Source: Panorpa germanica
Lineage: Eukaryota; Arthropoda; Insecta; Mecoptera; Panorpidae
Assembly: GCA_963678705.1 (NCBI GenBank)
Contig: OY783207.1
Coordinates: 124,001 to 188,000 of the forward strand
Direction of reading: 5' to 3'
Length of the DNA stretch: 64,000 nucleotides
Part shown: one piece after another, positions 43,539 through 54,777 of the stretch
Layout of the letters: each line of letters begins with the position of its first letter
Position numbering within the stretch: the first letter of the stretch is position 1
Program-made: the position numbers and the translations under genes
Notes under the pieces: generated by a model
What the model was told of the DNA's origin: nothing
What the model saw: the letters and a program-made list of their open reading frames with translations, nothing else
The model's database searches: none

Positions 43539-44229
43539 TTAGATATCATAAACAAAGTCCATAAATTCCTGAAATGTTTGGAGAAGTCAAAAAATCATTT
43601 ATTACTCATTTGTCTAAAACGTCAAACATAACTGTTAATAACTTTAACTCTAAATTACGTTATGGTAACTCTAAGGCCCACCGCAAACGAGGCGGCTGGT
43701 TGCAAACCTTAGCCCCGAATCTGCACGAACCTAAGAGAATGGAACTGTGTTGTTAGTGAGAACACGAACGTGTAACCCAAGTGAGAGAAAACACACGGCT
43801 TCACACTCCTTTTAAAATAACACCATTCTCGTTCTTTGTTAAAAAGAAATGCGGAATCAGCAATATTTTGGGGCCGATCATATTGAATCTCGCTTACACT
43901 ACCATATTTTTATAGGTTCGTTTCAAATTACAGATATTCTTAATTACTTTAGTTTATTTCTTAAATACAATAGAGCCTCAATTCTATAGTCGTAAAAGTA
44001 AAATGAAAATATAAAACTGCTTATGCTAAGGTTCTTAAGTCCAACTAAAACTAAACAGTATTATCTTAAATCTAATTAAAACCACGCGACAATGGGTCGC
44101 CTGTACTAGTCAATTCATTCAAGTTTTGACAACACATTAAAGATTAGTAATATACAGTTAAATAAAAAGAAATTATTAAATTGCATTTACAAACTGCTAT
44201 GCAACCGGATAAAATTTGAAGTTTTACAA
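43539..44229. other. Repeat X copy and unassigned sequence
   Basis: About 43690-43810 is a copy of repeat X (GGTTGCAAACCTTAGCCCCG) with an empty CCTTAG site. The rest has no recognised gene. Confidence 0.5.
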
Positions 44230-44860
44230 GGTCCAAGATCCAGCGGTTACAGAATCAATAAAGTATAAATATGAAACATAACATATTTTTGGGAAAAAAT
44301 AAAGATCATTAAGTATCTTAGTATAAGTACAGGTTAAGCAAAATAATGACTAGTATCATATCATCATTCTTTAGATTGACGAAATTATTGAAATATCAAT
44401 ATGCAACTTACCATATTCTAGCATAATAAAGATTACTAATTATGTAATTAATGTAAATTAGTCAAACAAAAGAAGGACTACATTAATTTTGTAATTCTTC
44501 AATTTAACAACATCAATAAAGTATAAACATGCATCTTACCATACTGTTAAAACAATAACGATCATTTTGTATCTTAATCTTAGTGAAGTATAAATATTGA
44601 ATTTAAGATGAAAAATACAGATCATAGTATCTTACAAACCGTAATAAGTGTAACAAAAAAATTACTCAATGAAATATAAATATGCAACTTAGCATATTCT
44701 AGAGCATAACTAATTATTTTATAAATTTTAATTTGTCAAACACAACAAAATTGATTTCATAATTTCTAAATTTGACAGAATCGTTAAAATATAAATATAG
44801 AACTTAGTTTATTGTGGGTAATAATAACATATTAGCATAAGCAAGAAAATGTTTAGTCAT
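44230..44860. repeat. Degenerate tandem repeat, about 125-bp period
   Basis: Units marked by AATATAAATATGCAACTTA, then CATATT and GCATAATAAAGAT, recur near 44263, 44389, 44516, 44669 and 44787, with spacing 118-153 bp. Units also carry TTGACAAAATC-like and CAAAACAAAA-like segments. One isolated unit lies near 40590. Satellite-like decay. Confidence 0.6.
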
Positions 44861-45111
44861 TCCTTAATATCAGTTAACTATGAACATGCATCCGTAGCAA
44901 GTTATACGTTTTAGTAAAAACAGATAGAAATGTTTTAAATATACATCCGAATTTATTATTCACCTATATCGAATTTATATAAACCAAATTATCAATTTAT
45001 CTTACTAGTACCATACTGCTTCAGATGAAATATAAGTTACCTGCAACAAAGAAGCCATAATATTATTCTATTAGCAAAGCAAAAACAATTGGAAAGCAAA
45101 GTAAAAGTGGA
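44861..45111. other. Nothing recognised
   Basis: AT-rich sequence with faint similarity to the preceding repeat units; no gene. Confidence 0.4.
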
Positions 45112-45258
45112 AACTCAACTTTCAATTTTCAAATTTTAACTTTCTTCCTTTTATGAATTCAAAGTTATAGAGCAAAAAATAAAAGATTTTGTTTTAGCTT
45201 TTCTAAATTTACGGGTTCCCAGGAAATTCAGGGAAAAATCCGAGGACGCCAATAGTCT
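45112..45258 (-). mobile_element. Short Helitron fragment
   Basis: Matches 60545-60680 of the short Helitron family (TTTACGGGTTCCCAGGAAAT, then TCAGGGAAAAATC and GAGGACGCCAA). No termini present. Confidence 0.6.
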
Positions 45259-45268
45259 TGTAACCCTA

Positions 45269-45582
45269 GCGCTGTCACTAACGTAACCGGCGCTCGGCTA
45301 TTGTCAATTAATTAGTTGGAAAGAGATCTATATTGTAATTTTAGCACTTAAAACAATCAGATTTCCAACGGATAGCGGGTTTGATAAACGTGATGTGATG
45401 TTATAGTATAACTGTCGCGAATTAATATTATTGGTATAATTAGCGCAATATTGTATAAAAACGTGTTCTGAAGCCGCGCGACGCTCAGGAGTTCGGTACC
45501 TGAGAATCGACAAGCTTCCAGATGCAGATCGGTTGAAGAACAAAATCAGACTCTCTCTAAAATCTAAATTAACAACATATTT
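45269..45582 (+). repeat. Possible solo LTR
   Basis: Starts TGTCACTAACGTAACCGGCG and may end TTAACAACA; contains a TATA-like GTATAAAAACGTG at about 45454 and is more GC-rich than its surroundings. No clear target duplication, so boundaries are guesses. Confidence 0.3.
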
Positions 45583-45716
45583 CGTTCTTCATTAGTCTGA
45601 GCACGTCAGCAAGAGACGCTAGGAGCTCATGTGTGCTCAAGTGCTCAAGAATTCCATATGTTGATTCTCAGAATGTATTGGATGCAATTAGGGTGCAATA
45701 TGTCTCTCACTCTGTC

Positions 45717-46082
45717 TTATGAAATTAATAGTGCCATCTCATTAACGCATGTGTTTCTTAAGAGTAGGACGAGTTCATTATGCAAGTTGTTAGGGGTGTC
45801 CAAAGTCTTTGAATTTTTTTTCTCTACGAAAAGTAAAAAGTTTAAAGTAAATGCGCGGAGCCGTTTTCCTCTTCGATTGGAATTTGGCCCACTAGCCAAA
45901 TCTAGTGTCGTGAATATTTTGTTTCTTGCCAGTTGATCCAATTGCTCAGATATCCGTGACACAGCAAATTTGTCTTTTACAGTGATCTTATTCAGCATTC
46001 TGTTGTTACCGCATAGCCTTTCAACACTTGTCCTTTTATGTACCAACAATACTGGACTCGCGTAGGATGACTTTACCTCCAA
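45717..46082 (-). pseudogene. Ty3/gypsy RT N-terminal fragment
   Basis: SSYASPVLLVHKRTSVERLC, then NNRMLNKITVKDKFAVSRIS and LDQLARNKIFTTLDLASG: motifs 1 and A (first catalytic aspartate) of Ty3/gypsy RT. The usual CVDYR is changed to GNNR, and after LASG the sequence no longer fits (GPNSNRRGKRL). The copy is therefore inactive. Confidence 0.85.
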
Positions 46083-46344
46083 ATTATTCCTGTTTCTAAT
46101 AATTCAGTCATCAGGGTCTGCATCATCTCCCGCTTAGCATACGGTAGCCTAGCTACTGCTTTGTCAGCTTTATGCTATATTCTGTCATTGTAGTAAGTAG
46201 TACCTAATTTATCCATTTTTTATGCAAAGCAAATGCGATACTCGTTACTCAAGTCGTGCAATTCTTCTTTTTCTTGGGTTCACTTTGCTGCCACATTGAA
46301 TGTCTCCTCCTTAAATTGGTGCAATTTTCTGTACCCGCATAACT

Positions 46345-46641
46345 CTATCTGGCACATCGACTTTCCTGCATCACTCTTGTCTCCTGTAGATCATCTGATA
46401 CTATCAGTACTTCGATTTCTTGTGACACATCGTCTATGCTGATCTTCATATTTAACTGTACAACTACTTTACATTGTCCAGACCCAAGCCCTTGTAATCT
46501 CGCTATGTGTGGATCGTAGTCTAATTCCCATTCGGTTATATGAGTTTTTGTAATTGTAGTACAGTCACTTCCCAGATCGATGAATGCTTGACCTTCCCGT
46601 CCATATAATGTGATTATCTTGTAGTATTCATCCAGTTGCAT
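46345..46641 (-). pseudogene. Ty3/gypsy protease fragment
   Basis: A retropepsin-like segment, GREGQAFIDLGSDCTTI, in which the catalytic Asp-Thr-Gly reads Asp-Leu-Gly, followed by GLGSGQCKVVVQLN (flap-side region). 98 codons. The T-to-L change probably kills activity. Lies between gag knuckles and RT, as expected. Confidence 0.75.
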
Positions 46642-46744
46642 CCTGTCAAGTTATGTTGTCTTCGCTGGTGTTGTCATAATTTTCTTCATCTGGCGATCCA
46701 CCTTTTGATCTCTATTTTTGCAGTCTTTCGCTAGATGTCAAATT

Positions 46745-47466
46745 TGTTGACATCTATAATTTTTTTTGCCTTCTTTAATTAACGTACACTTATTTGCCAT
46801 GTGACCCATCTGATTGCAATTGTAACATTTTATCTGTGTTTTCACATGTTTTCTAGCTTTTAGGTTCAGTATTATTTAGCGGTTTTCGTTTGTCATCTCT
46901 TTGCGTACTCTTGTCCATCAACATATCTTCTACTTTTTTCATTCTTCTTAATAATTCTAAAGGTTCCGTGTAGTTGGTCATCATCTGCGCTGTAGTCATC
47001 TGCTTGTTCTGTAACCCAAAAATAATGTATTTTATCAACATTTGGTTACCTATATTACCTCCCGATGCTATTGCACTCATTTCGTAGAAATATTCTTCCA
47101 TCGTTACTCGGGGACTTTTCTTTCGTCTGGATAATTCTTTGAATAGGTCGGATTCATCTGCGGTCGTTGGAAAACCTCGGATTAATTCCTCTTCAAATGT
47201 GGACCAATTTTCAATTTTTCCTATTATTAATTCATACCATGAATTCTAGCTAGCCGCAGAGTAGATACCAGTGTCCTATTCATTTAGGTTTGTCTCTCCA
47301 ATTCTTCTTGGATTATTGACGTCTTTTGTTCCTGCAACTGTAGCTTTAATGCAAAAATTTCTCTTTGCATTTCAGCCACATTGTCTAGTGGTGTACTAGC
47401 GATATTTCTCCACATACCCACCGGTTGTTGCATACTTTCTATGTAGTTTCCTTCAAATTCTGACAT
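46745..47466 (-). pseudogene. Ty3/gypsy gag fragments
   Basis: Start frame 47284-47466 with a coiled-coil-like MQREIFALKLQLQEQKTSI. The capsid-like frame 46853-47101 includes MLIKYIIFGLQN, comparable to AVIKYIIAGLNN in element 1. A CCHC knuckle CYNCNQMGHMANKC is encoded at about 46784-46825, and a second, RCQQI-stop-HLAKDC, is broken. Frameshifts at about 47110-47280. Confidence 0.75.
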
Positions 47467-47479
47467 TTTACACGTGAAT

Positions 47480-48319
47480 ATTTATTTCGAAATTTTTACT
47501 AATAACTCAATTCATTCCATTCAAATAATCTCGCACAACCTAGACACAATCAGAAATTATTATTACTTTATTTTTAATGGTACTGTCCTTAAAGTTATTA
47601 TTTTTTCACATTCCAGAAGAAAATTTAACTTTCATCAATAATCATTCAAATTAATAAATAATTTACTCCGATTTGATTTATTAATCCACTATCCAAAACT
47701 TTAAGATATTTTTCAAAATTATTATTTACTCCGATTCCTAATAGTTTTGTCCACTCAATTATTTGTTAACTCATCTAGGTAACATCTAATTTTCTTCTTT
47801 TCAAATTATTCTAAAAACCCGTTTGATTTATAAAATAAGTTCTATGCCACAACTTATTAATATTATTTTTATAGGGCACACCCGTCAGATAATAACATTC
47901 TTTTTAATAAGCCGTCTGGTTTAAAATTAATTTTATTTTACACTAACTGCGTTACACTCTAGTCTATATTCACTTCACAAGTTTTACTAATGGTTTGTTT
48001 TATTTAGTCACTTTCTAAATCTTGGTTATCCAACACTTCTGATATGTAGTCTGTTAAACCCCTTAACCGAAATTATATTAATCTGATGTTAGTTGTCAGG
48101 ATGTAGGCGTTTAATAATGAGAATGTAAGATAACTAACAATCAACAAAAGAATAATTCACATATATTATTATGTAACAGTAACTTTAATAAAAACAAAAG
48201 TAAAACGTACACTTAGTAAATAATTTTACTATAGACTATTGAGTATTTCATAATAGTTAATAAAAGTTCTTTTATAAAACATTAATTACAATAACTATTT
48301 TATAAACAACCCTGTCTAA
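47480..48319. other. No gene recognised, possible worn LTR
   Basis: AT-rich, with TTGTCAGGATGTAGGCG near 48090, which resembles the TGTCAGGATG ends of the gypsy element at the left edge. Repeated short motifs (TTATTTACTCCGAT at about 47658 and 47723). No frame with motifs. Confidence 0.4.
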
Positions 48320-48377
48320 TTAACCCTGCGGGTGTACACTGGGTCTTTTAAGAAACAGTTGAAATTTCAAACTCCCA
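48320..48377 (+). repeat. piggyBac-like end, isolated
   Basis: TTAA (48320-48323), then CCCTGCGGGTGTACACTGGG and GAAATTTCAAACTCC, matching 17926-17985. It breaks off within AACTCC, which is also the first part of the adjoining LINE piece. Confidence 0.7.
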
Positions 48378-48453
48378 AAGCATCCATGTCTTCCGAGAAA
48401 TTGTTCCTTTCTTGTCTTCCTTGGGACCTCAAACTCGTGACTTAGCATTTAGG

Positions 48454-48723
48454 TCACCCGCTACTAGCACCTGCTTCCTCTGTGTTTTTAGGTCTTTCTC
48501 CCAGTATCTGAAGATAGGACTCAAATTCTTGTTCACTTATATTCGGTGATGCATAACAAGAGTAAACAACACGGTCCTCAAGTTCCACCCATACGAATCC
48601 TTTCTGTTCTGTGTCACATTTTAGTATACTAACTTCTTTGCTGAATACCCTAATTGCTGCGTCCATATTCAGATCGTTAAGCCAGGGCCCTTTACTAGCC
48701 AGTTTCTTGTTTGGTTCAGCCAC
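48454..48723 (-). pseudogene. R1-like LINE endonuclease fragment
   Basis: 89 codons, GPWLNDLNMDAAIRVFSKEV and YSCYASPNISEQEFESYLQ, nearly identical to residues of the 5500-6012 copy. A frameshift after ERPKNTEEAG leaves the GDLNAKSRV block encoded just downstream in another frame (about 48435-48460). The N-terminal part before AEPNKK is fused to the ORF1 region by a deletion at about 48775. Confidence 0.82.
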
Positions 48724-49803
48724 ATTGGCGACGTCTATGTGTTTTTCCCGACAAGTGCTTTGTAGTAAGTCGAATTTTTTCTTGGACCGCAGCTTTTAGT
48801 GATTCTCCATTTCCTCTTTTGCCGCCAGGAACACTCAGCTTCACATACCCCTCAGCTGTTTTTTCTATGCTCTTAATTTGCACGTCTAACTCTTCTATGT
48901 TGATGTTCTTTTTCATATGTCTTACTATATCTACATATGAATTTCCAACTTCTCGTGGTTTAACCACTAGTGTTTCTCTAGTTGTCCTCCCGTTTGTCCT
49001 TCCTATTTTTTTGCCATACCTGTGGTTTCCCTTCCTATACTATTTCTCCTTCCCATCCTCTACCATCCATCGAGCATATAAATATGAGTTCTTTTCTTCC
49101 CTTCTTTTCAGAGATGGTTTTACTTTCTCTAATAACGCTGTCACATCCTTTATGTTTTCAGTGTTCACTTTTATCCCATTCAGTCCTGCGAGATATGTGT
49201 AACTGCTACCAGCTTCTTTTTCTCCATTATCCTGGATTATAATGTTTTTATTTTTCATGCATATTAGTTTTCCGGGTTGTATCAGTTTTCTTCTGATAAT
49301 ATCCTCTATCTGCGGTATTCTTTCGTTTAGTCGTCTTACAAGAAGATTATCCTCGCTCACCTCTTGGTCCATCATCAATATCATATCCTTGTCCTTTGAT
49401 GCCTGCATAACTCCACCTCTTACCATATAAGTTCAACTAAATGCTTCCTTAGGCCAACTTGCGTGGACCAGATCTAAAGCCTCTGCCAAGTTTATGTCTC
49501 CTGTCCTTTCCTGCTTGAATTTCGCTATTTTGTCTTCTATTTGTAGCTCATTCTTGTTTTCCTCAGGAGTAGTAGTTTGAATCTTTTTAGAGTTATTTCT
49601 TTTATTGTCTCGGTGTCAGTTTGAGTCTCCATTTCTGCAGTGTCTCGTCTTATAGATAATTTTCCAAGTGCCTTTTGTATCCCTTCTGCTTTTAGTTTTC
49701 CGACATGATGGTTTAGTCTGGCTGAGATGTCTCTTATTTCCCTCTTTGTATTAAAGTTTTCTTTAACAATTTTCTCCAGTTTCGCCGTTTCTCTAACAAT
49801 CAT
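48716..49803 (-). pseudogene. R1-like LINE ORF1 fragments
   Basis: Three frames: 49537-49803 (basic, coiled-coil-like, [16 protein letters not shown]), 49040-49426 (DQEVSEDNLLVRRLNERIPQ, GLNGIKVNTENIKDV) and 48716-48967 (VKPREVGNSYVDIVRHMKKN, KLSVPGGKRG). These are the middle parts of a gag-like ORF1 5' of the zinc knuckles. Order and orientation fit the endonuclease next door. Between frames are small indels. Assignment to R1-like ORF1 rests on position and general style. Confidence 0.6.
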
Positions 49804-49881
<78 letters not shown>

Positions 49882-50015
49882 CTTGCCTTGGACATATTTG
49901 ACTTACGGGAATATATATATATATATATATATAGAGGGGATATATATATATATATAGATACGGGAATATATATATATATATATTCCCGTAAGTCAAATAT
50001 GTCCAAGGCAAGGGT
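49803..50015. repeat. (TA)n tract with 37-bp-arm palindrome
   Basis: (TA)n at about 49803-49878, then an arm starting at 49879 with CCTTGCCTTGGACATATTTG and ACTTACGGGA, an AT-rich spacer containing ATACGGGA, and the perfect reverse complement ending at 50015. Predicted strong hairpin. Confidence 0.85.
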
Positions 50016-50400
50016 TTTCTACTGCGTAATCCGCTGATACATAAGAAACCAGAGCATCGCGTCGCGAGTCAGTCCATGAGCAAAAGTTTAGTCCGCAATA
50101 GAAGGTGAGTCCGCGGGAATAAGTCAGTAACAGCAGTCCGCAAAGAGGCAGTCCGCGAGAATCAGTCAGACTCCAATAGTGCAATGAAATAATAAACATT
50201 AACTGTAAATAGTTGTAATTGGTTTTGTGAATAAATAAAGTCTGTAAATATTGTAAATTCTTCTTATTATTTTTAATTGTGGCTATTCATCATTTTATAA
50301 GTTACAACGCAACTAAATAGTGAAACAATTACTTCGCTCGGTAATTATGCGAACCCAAAGTCGCGATAGTTGGTATCGTCTAAGTGAAGGCGGTGGTTCT
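50016..50400. other. LTR-like sequence, unassigned
   Basis: GC-richer block with repeated AGTCCGC words (near 50092, 50109, 50134 and 50150) and AATAAATAAAG at 50230, followed by T-rich sequence. It could be an LTR end; no TG...CA pair or target duplication was found. Confidence 0.3.
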
Positions 50401-50404
50401 CCAC

Positions 50405-51698
50405 TTATGGCATATATAGGCTCTTTACAGGAAACGTTCTAAATGCACCAGTGACTATTCTTAAACCTGCATTATAAAAGCTGTCAATGAGTTTGAGAAT
50501 GTTTTTATTTGCAGTTTGATATATAATTCCATCGTAATCTATTTTAGAGCGGATCAGACTTTGAAAAATATGCATTACTGTTTTCTGGTCACTACCCCAA
50601 TTATTGCATGATATAACAACTTTCATAATGTTTATGACAGTGCTACATTTTGTCTTTAAATTTTTTATATGATTAACCCAGGATAATTTTTCATCAAAAA
50701 TCATACCCAAAAATTTGGCGTGTATATGCAAGGTCTTCATTGTATATTGTCAGTCCTGGAGGAGAAATAAGCTTTGGTGATTTCTTAAAAAGGATGGATT
50801 TAGTTTTGATGGTAGAAAATGTATATCCTGTTTTATTAGACCGCAGTTTAGAGCTGATTGAAATTTTCTTTGAGCTATTTCTATATCCTTGTTGCTGCAG
50901 TAAATAACTAAGTCGTCAGCATAGATGCCTGCTTTCACGAGGTTTTTAATGTTATTGACTATATTGTTTATTGAGATTAGAAATAATGTTACACTAAGAA
51001 CTAAACCTTGAGGAATACCATTTTCTTGTATGAATTCTTGTGATTTATTGTTTTTTAAATTCACACTGAATTTTCTTTTTTTCATTAAATTTTTAATGAA
51101 GTAGGCTAGATGACCCTTTATGTTCCATATTTCTAGTGCTTTTAATATGTTGTTTCTCCATGTTCGATCATAAGCTTTATCAATGTCTAAGAAAATTGCT
51201 ATAGTTTTCTGGTTATTGGCAAAGCTATTGAGTATTTCTGTTTCCAAATTAACTATTTGATCTATTGTAGAATGACGCTTACGAAAGCCACTTTGTCTAG
51301 GTTCTAACAGATTTTGTGTTTCTAGGGTATAAATGAGTTTCATTAATGATTTTTTCTAGTAATTTGCACAAGGTGTTCGTTAAAGATATAGGTCTGTAGC
51401 TATTGATATCAGTTACATCTTTTTCGGGTTTTAGAATTGGTAATATAATAGCTTTTTGCCATTCTGATGGAAATAAGTCGTTTAACCAGATAGGATTAAA
51501 GAATTTTAGGATAGTTTTTTTGGTTTCATCAGGTAGATTTTTTATGAAGTAGTTATGAATGTTGTCTGGACCTGGACTAGATAGTTTACAATTATGTAGC
51601 GCTGATTTTAGTTCATCTAAAGTAATTGGAGTATTATATGTTTCAGTATTGTCAGATGATAAGTTTATTTCTGTATATGTTTTTCCTGTCATTCTCAC
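50405..51698 (-). pseudogene. Jockey/I-like reverse transcriptase, broken
   Basis: Frame 51297-51698: KLSSPGPDNIHNYFIKNLPD and INSYRPISLTNTLCKLLEK. Frame 50750-51343: RQSGFRKRHSTIDQI, AIFLDIDKAYDRTWRN (motif A), NGIPQGLVLSVTLF (motif B, usual S changed to L) and AGIYADDLVIYCSN (motif C, YADD intact). Frame 50405-50740: KFLGMIFDEKLSWVNHI and the region after. Two frameshifts, near 51320 and 50745, split one former ORF of about 430 codons. Endonuclease and far C-terminus absent. A dead copy. Confidence 0.87.
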
Positions 51699-51700
51699 CT
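50405..51700 (-). mobile_element. Jockey/I-like LINE ORF2 fragment
   Basis: Three consecutive minus-strand frames encode most of an RT and the start of the C-terminal region. Both element ends are missing; no poly(A) at the left side. Not the same family as the R1-like or TAA-tailed LINEs here. Confidence 0.8.
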
Positions 51701-51850
51701 ATCAATATCCGGGAATCAACTCAAAAGAATTCAAAACATTTTTAAATATAAAATATATACCAATTATTTTCACTGCAGTAAATGCCCCGTTTCCCAACGA
51801 AAAATGGGGATATGATATATGTAGAGAATGTAGGTTAGTCCTTTTAAAAT
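51690..51850 (+). other. Unrecognised conserved-looking frame
   Basis: Open frame reading YPGINSKEFKTFLNIKYI and APFPNEKWGYDICRECRLVL before a (TA)n tract at 51861-51916. Aromatic and cysteine content looks protein-like but I do not recognise it. It could be a captured exon or chance. Confidence 0.2.
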
Positions 51851-51858
51851 TATTGAAA

Positions 51859-51916
<58 letters not shown>

Positions 51917-51917
<1 letters not shown>

Positions 51918-53381
51918 ATATATTCCATATATAAGGAAGGAAGGAAGATGTAAAGAAGAATATAAGGAGGAGGAAGATGTAAAGAAATTATATTTCTTTA
52001 GTTGGTAACACTGACCAGAGATATTACAATTGCATTCTGGTCAGGTGAGCTAACGGTATGTATTAGTTATATCTACTTTCATTGTAGTGTGTGTAGTGCC
52101 ACAAGTAACGTTGTAAGAAACAACGGCCAACATAGTTGATATTTGGAGCTGACAGAACTCATTGTGCACAGTGTTAAATTATTATAAAATTAGATAAAAA
52201 GGAATTGACAATTTAAATAATGAACTTTAAATGTCATTTCTTTGATTTTAGGTAAGATTGTATGAATTTAGTTAAGCGTATTATAATGTGTATGTGAATT
52301 TCTAAAATAAAATTCTTTGATTTCTTTTAGAAAATTCTTTTAGAAGTCACATTATGTGTTTGATTAAAAATTTACAATTCCTAATAAAATGTCTTATTCA
52401 TATACTTATTAAATCTCTTTTGCAAAATTTTTGCGTATTTTTTGTTGTAATCAAAAATTAAAAGTGTTGGGGCTTCGACTATGTTTGCATAGGAGTACGA
52501 TATTTCTAGCTACGCTACTGAATCTCTGTAACACAACATTCTGCGCAGGGGTACAACAAAGGGTGGTAACATCGGTATATGAGTAGACATCGCTGCCTGT
52601 CGTTGAAGGTTGGATCGATAATAGAAAAAGTGAACTGTATTTCATTCAACCATACTCGTATGCGTTATACCATATTCTCTATGTTTTTCATTCAATGTTG
52701 TATGTGAATCGGTATAGTGAGGTGTTGTTGCATTAAATGAAATTGCAATATATAATTTAAAAGTAAGTTTTATTATAAATACTAGAACATTATGAAAACA
52801 GTAAAAAATTATGTTTTAACGTATGGGCGGGCACACTACATGAACTAACTGTCTGTCAATACAGCATAAACAGGTGATTTATAATATTAATATAACATTT
52901 TTATTAGTATTTATTTAACCAGCTCATAGACTTTGTTTGTTCCTGTGATCAAAACTTAAATCAACAATTAATTTTTAAATTGTTTCCTGATTAGAAATCG
53001 AACTTAAATTTTGAATATTTTTTGTTGATGACAATTTAACACACATTACATTTACATACATTTACGTACATTTTTTTTAAAATAAATTAAATTTAATGTA
53101 TTTAACGTCAACATATTTCCGATGCTAAGTCCTATCACTCTTACTATAATGACAGTTTTTATAGTGTCGTAGCCTTTTACATGTGAACAATACCGCTTAA
53201 TAAGTTTACAATTATGTATATACACACATAATAAATTTAAATTATAACAACCAAACCCAGAAATCATACTCTGGCTGTGTCAAGCATTAATGCTTTCGCC
53301 CGCTGTGTTGTCTTAACGTGGTATTTATTATTTTATAATTTATTATCTAAACTTATAGCCCGGTCAAGATAGACATTTGAA
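51917..53381. other. No gene recognised
   Basis: AT-rich, with one more balanced patch (about 52460-52620). No motif, repeat end or splice-supported frame found. Confidence 0.5.
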
Positions 53382-53800
53382 ATAACAAAAATTCCCGGAG
53401 AGCCAAATATTGGTGGAGAGCTGGGGCTTATCATTACAAATAAAGTTTTAAAAATCCCCATCGATTCTATGTGTGCTTCAAAAGTTATTCGGGGTCAATC
53501 GGTGGCGTGGAAATGTATGCATATCATGTATCTGAGAATCGCGACTCTTAGAATCGCGATATCTCAGGAATGGTAACTCTTAGGAAAAAAATCATAAGAA
53601 CCATTTTTGTAGAGAATTTTAATATCTATAACTTTGGTTTGAAGTTTTTTTTTGATAAAACTTACCGTTTTCGAGAAAAATAAAAAAAAACCTCAAATTT
53701 TGACCTTTGATCCCGAATAACTTTTAAAGCACACATAGAATCGATGGGGATTTTTAAAACTTTATTTGTAATGATAAACTCTCCGTCAATTTTTGTTATT
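53382..53800. mobile_element. Foldback element, about 110-bp inverted repeats
   Basis: AATAACAAAAATT...ATCATTACAAATAAAG and AAATCCCCATCGATTCTATG (53382-53497) reappear inverted at about 53706-53798. The left arm has a small insertion (AGCCAAATATTGGTGG). The centre holds a local hairpin (GAATCGCGA...AGAATCGCGAT near 53537). Ends and target duplication not resolved. Confidence 0.6.
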
Positions 53801-54084
53801 TGACCACTATTTTTATTAACATAATAAACATTATTTTATAATTTTTTTTTGTAACATTTGTTAAATTATTTAATATTGCTGTGTATTAGGGTTCGCTAAT
53901 CGAACCTGCCCTACAATTTCATTGTTATCAATGTCAAAGGGTACTGTAAAGTAATAAAGTAACTTAGAGAAAAACCCATTCTTCGTAAACGTTTTCGTTT
54001 TGAGTAAAGTAAAAAAATAATACTACAGTAGTTATAATTTCATAAATAGTTCGAATTTAAAAAAAATCTTTTGGAGACATATTC
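53801..54084. other. No gene recognised
   Basis: AT-rich spacer between the foldback element and the LINE tail. Confidence 0.5.
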
Positions 54085-54438
54085 TTATATTATTATTATT
54101 TTAATTTCATGTTTTTGCCATGAGGCGCTACATTATTCCGCCTTAAAACATTAAATTACATATCACTGTGTTTAAATACATTTTGTGATCCTAATTCCTT
54201 CTACCCATTCTCACTCTTTCCAAAAGACAAAATAAAAATAAAAACAAAAGAGATAAATTCAATACCCTACTGCTTCTCTCTTCCTGCTACTTTCCCTTCT
54301 GTTTCTACTTTGCCATTCCTTCTCTTTCTTTGCTCCTTCACCTTATCCCCAGTCACCGCTTCCCTTCACTGCCTAATTTTAATACCCCTGCACAATTTTC
54401 TTTTCACTTTTTACTCTTTTCTCACATGAATACTTAAT

Positions 54439-54777
54439 TTTTTTTTTTATATATACTTTCTCGGGCTTCCTAGGCACGTAGCCTTTTATCGCCCCTAATA
54501 TTGTTCTGCTTCTTCTTATACGTTATATCGAGACAACAAAAATGATCTATTCATGGCTACTGCAGTTATAAATTTCGGTTTCGCAATCAAAAAGGGGGTG
54601 TTAACAGGAAGCGTCTGCGAAGTCTGTAGCACCGCCCCTTGGAGTCCATTTCTTGCCATTGATGTATTTTTACATTGCCACAGAATGTGGTCAGGGTCTG
54701 CCTCCTCTTCACCACATTCGCATATAGAGTTTGGAATGATTTTGTTTCTTGCTAAATGTTTCGGAGCTCCAGTATGA
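54439..54777 (-). mobile_element. Nested 5'-truncated LINE (339 bp)
   Basis: Target duplication ATGAATACTTAAT at 54426-54438 and 54778-54790; T-run at the left is the minus-strand poly(A). It encodes HLARNKIIPNSICECGEEEA, then DPDHILWQC, a CCHC-type C-terminal motif of Jockey/I-type ORF2, ending in a stop and a short 3' UTR. Confidence 0.85.
54520..54777 (-). pseudogene. LINE ORF2 C-terminus (CCHC tail)
   Basis: About 85 codons open from the truncation point to a stop near 54525. C-x-C-x8-H-x4-C (CECGEEEADPDHILWQC) is the cysteine-histidine motif found at the C-terminus of ORF2 in I/Jockey LINEs. It carries no catalytic domain. Its uninterrupted frame and exact target duplication suggest a younger insertion than its host LINE. 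Confidence 0.75.

Larger units (their letters stand above)
45640..47466 (-). mobile_element. Ty3/gypsy element 2, degenerate
   Basis: On the minus strand: gag start at 47466, zinc knuckles at about 46745-46845, protease 46345-46641, and the beginning of RT 45717-46082. Broken by several frameshifts; RT truncated after the TLDLASG block and no RNase H or integrase. A different family from the element at 2-1558. LTRs not located; sequence to the right (47480-48310) may hold a worn 5' LTR. Confidence 0.8.
48373..49803 (-). mobile_element. R1-like LINE, copy 3, rearranged
   Basis: From right to left: ORF1 pieces (48716-49803), endonuclease (48454-48723), then a jump to 30 bp of the ORF2 C-terminus (48373-48406). 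The RT region is deleted. The left end fuses to a piggyBac-like end; the right end runs into (TA)n at 49803. Confidence 0.8.
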
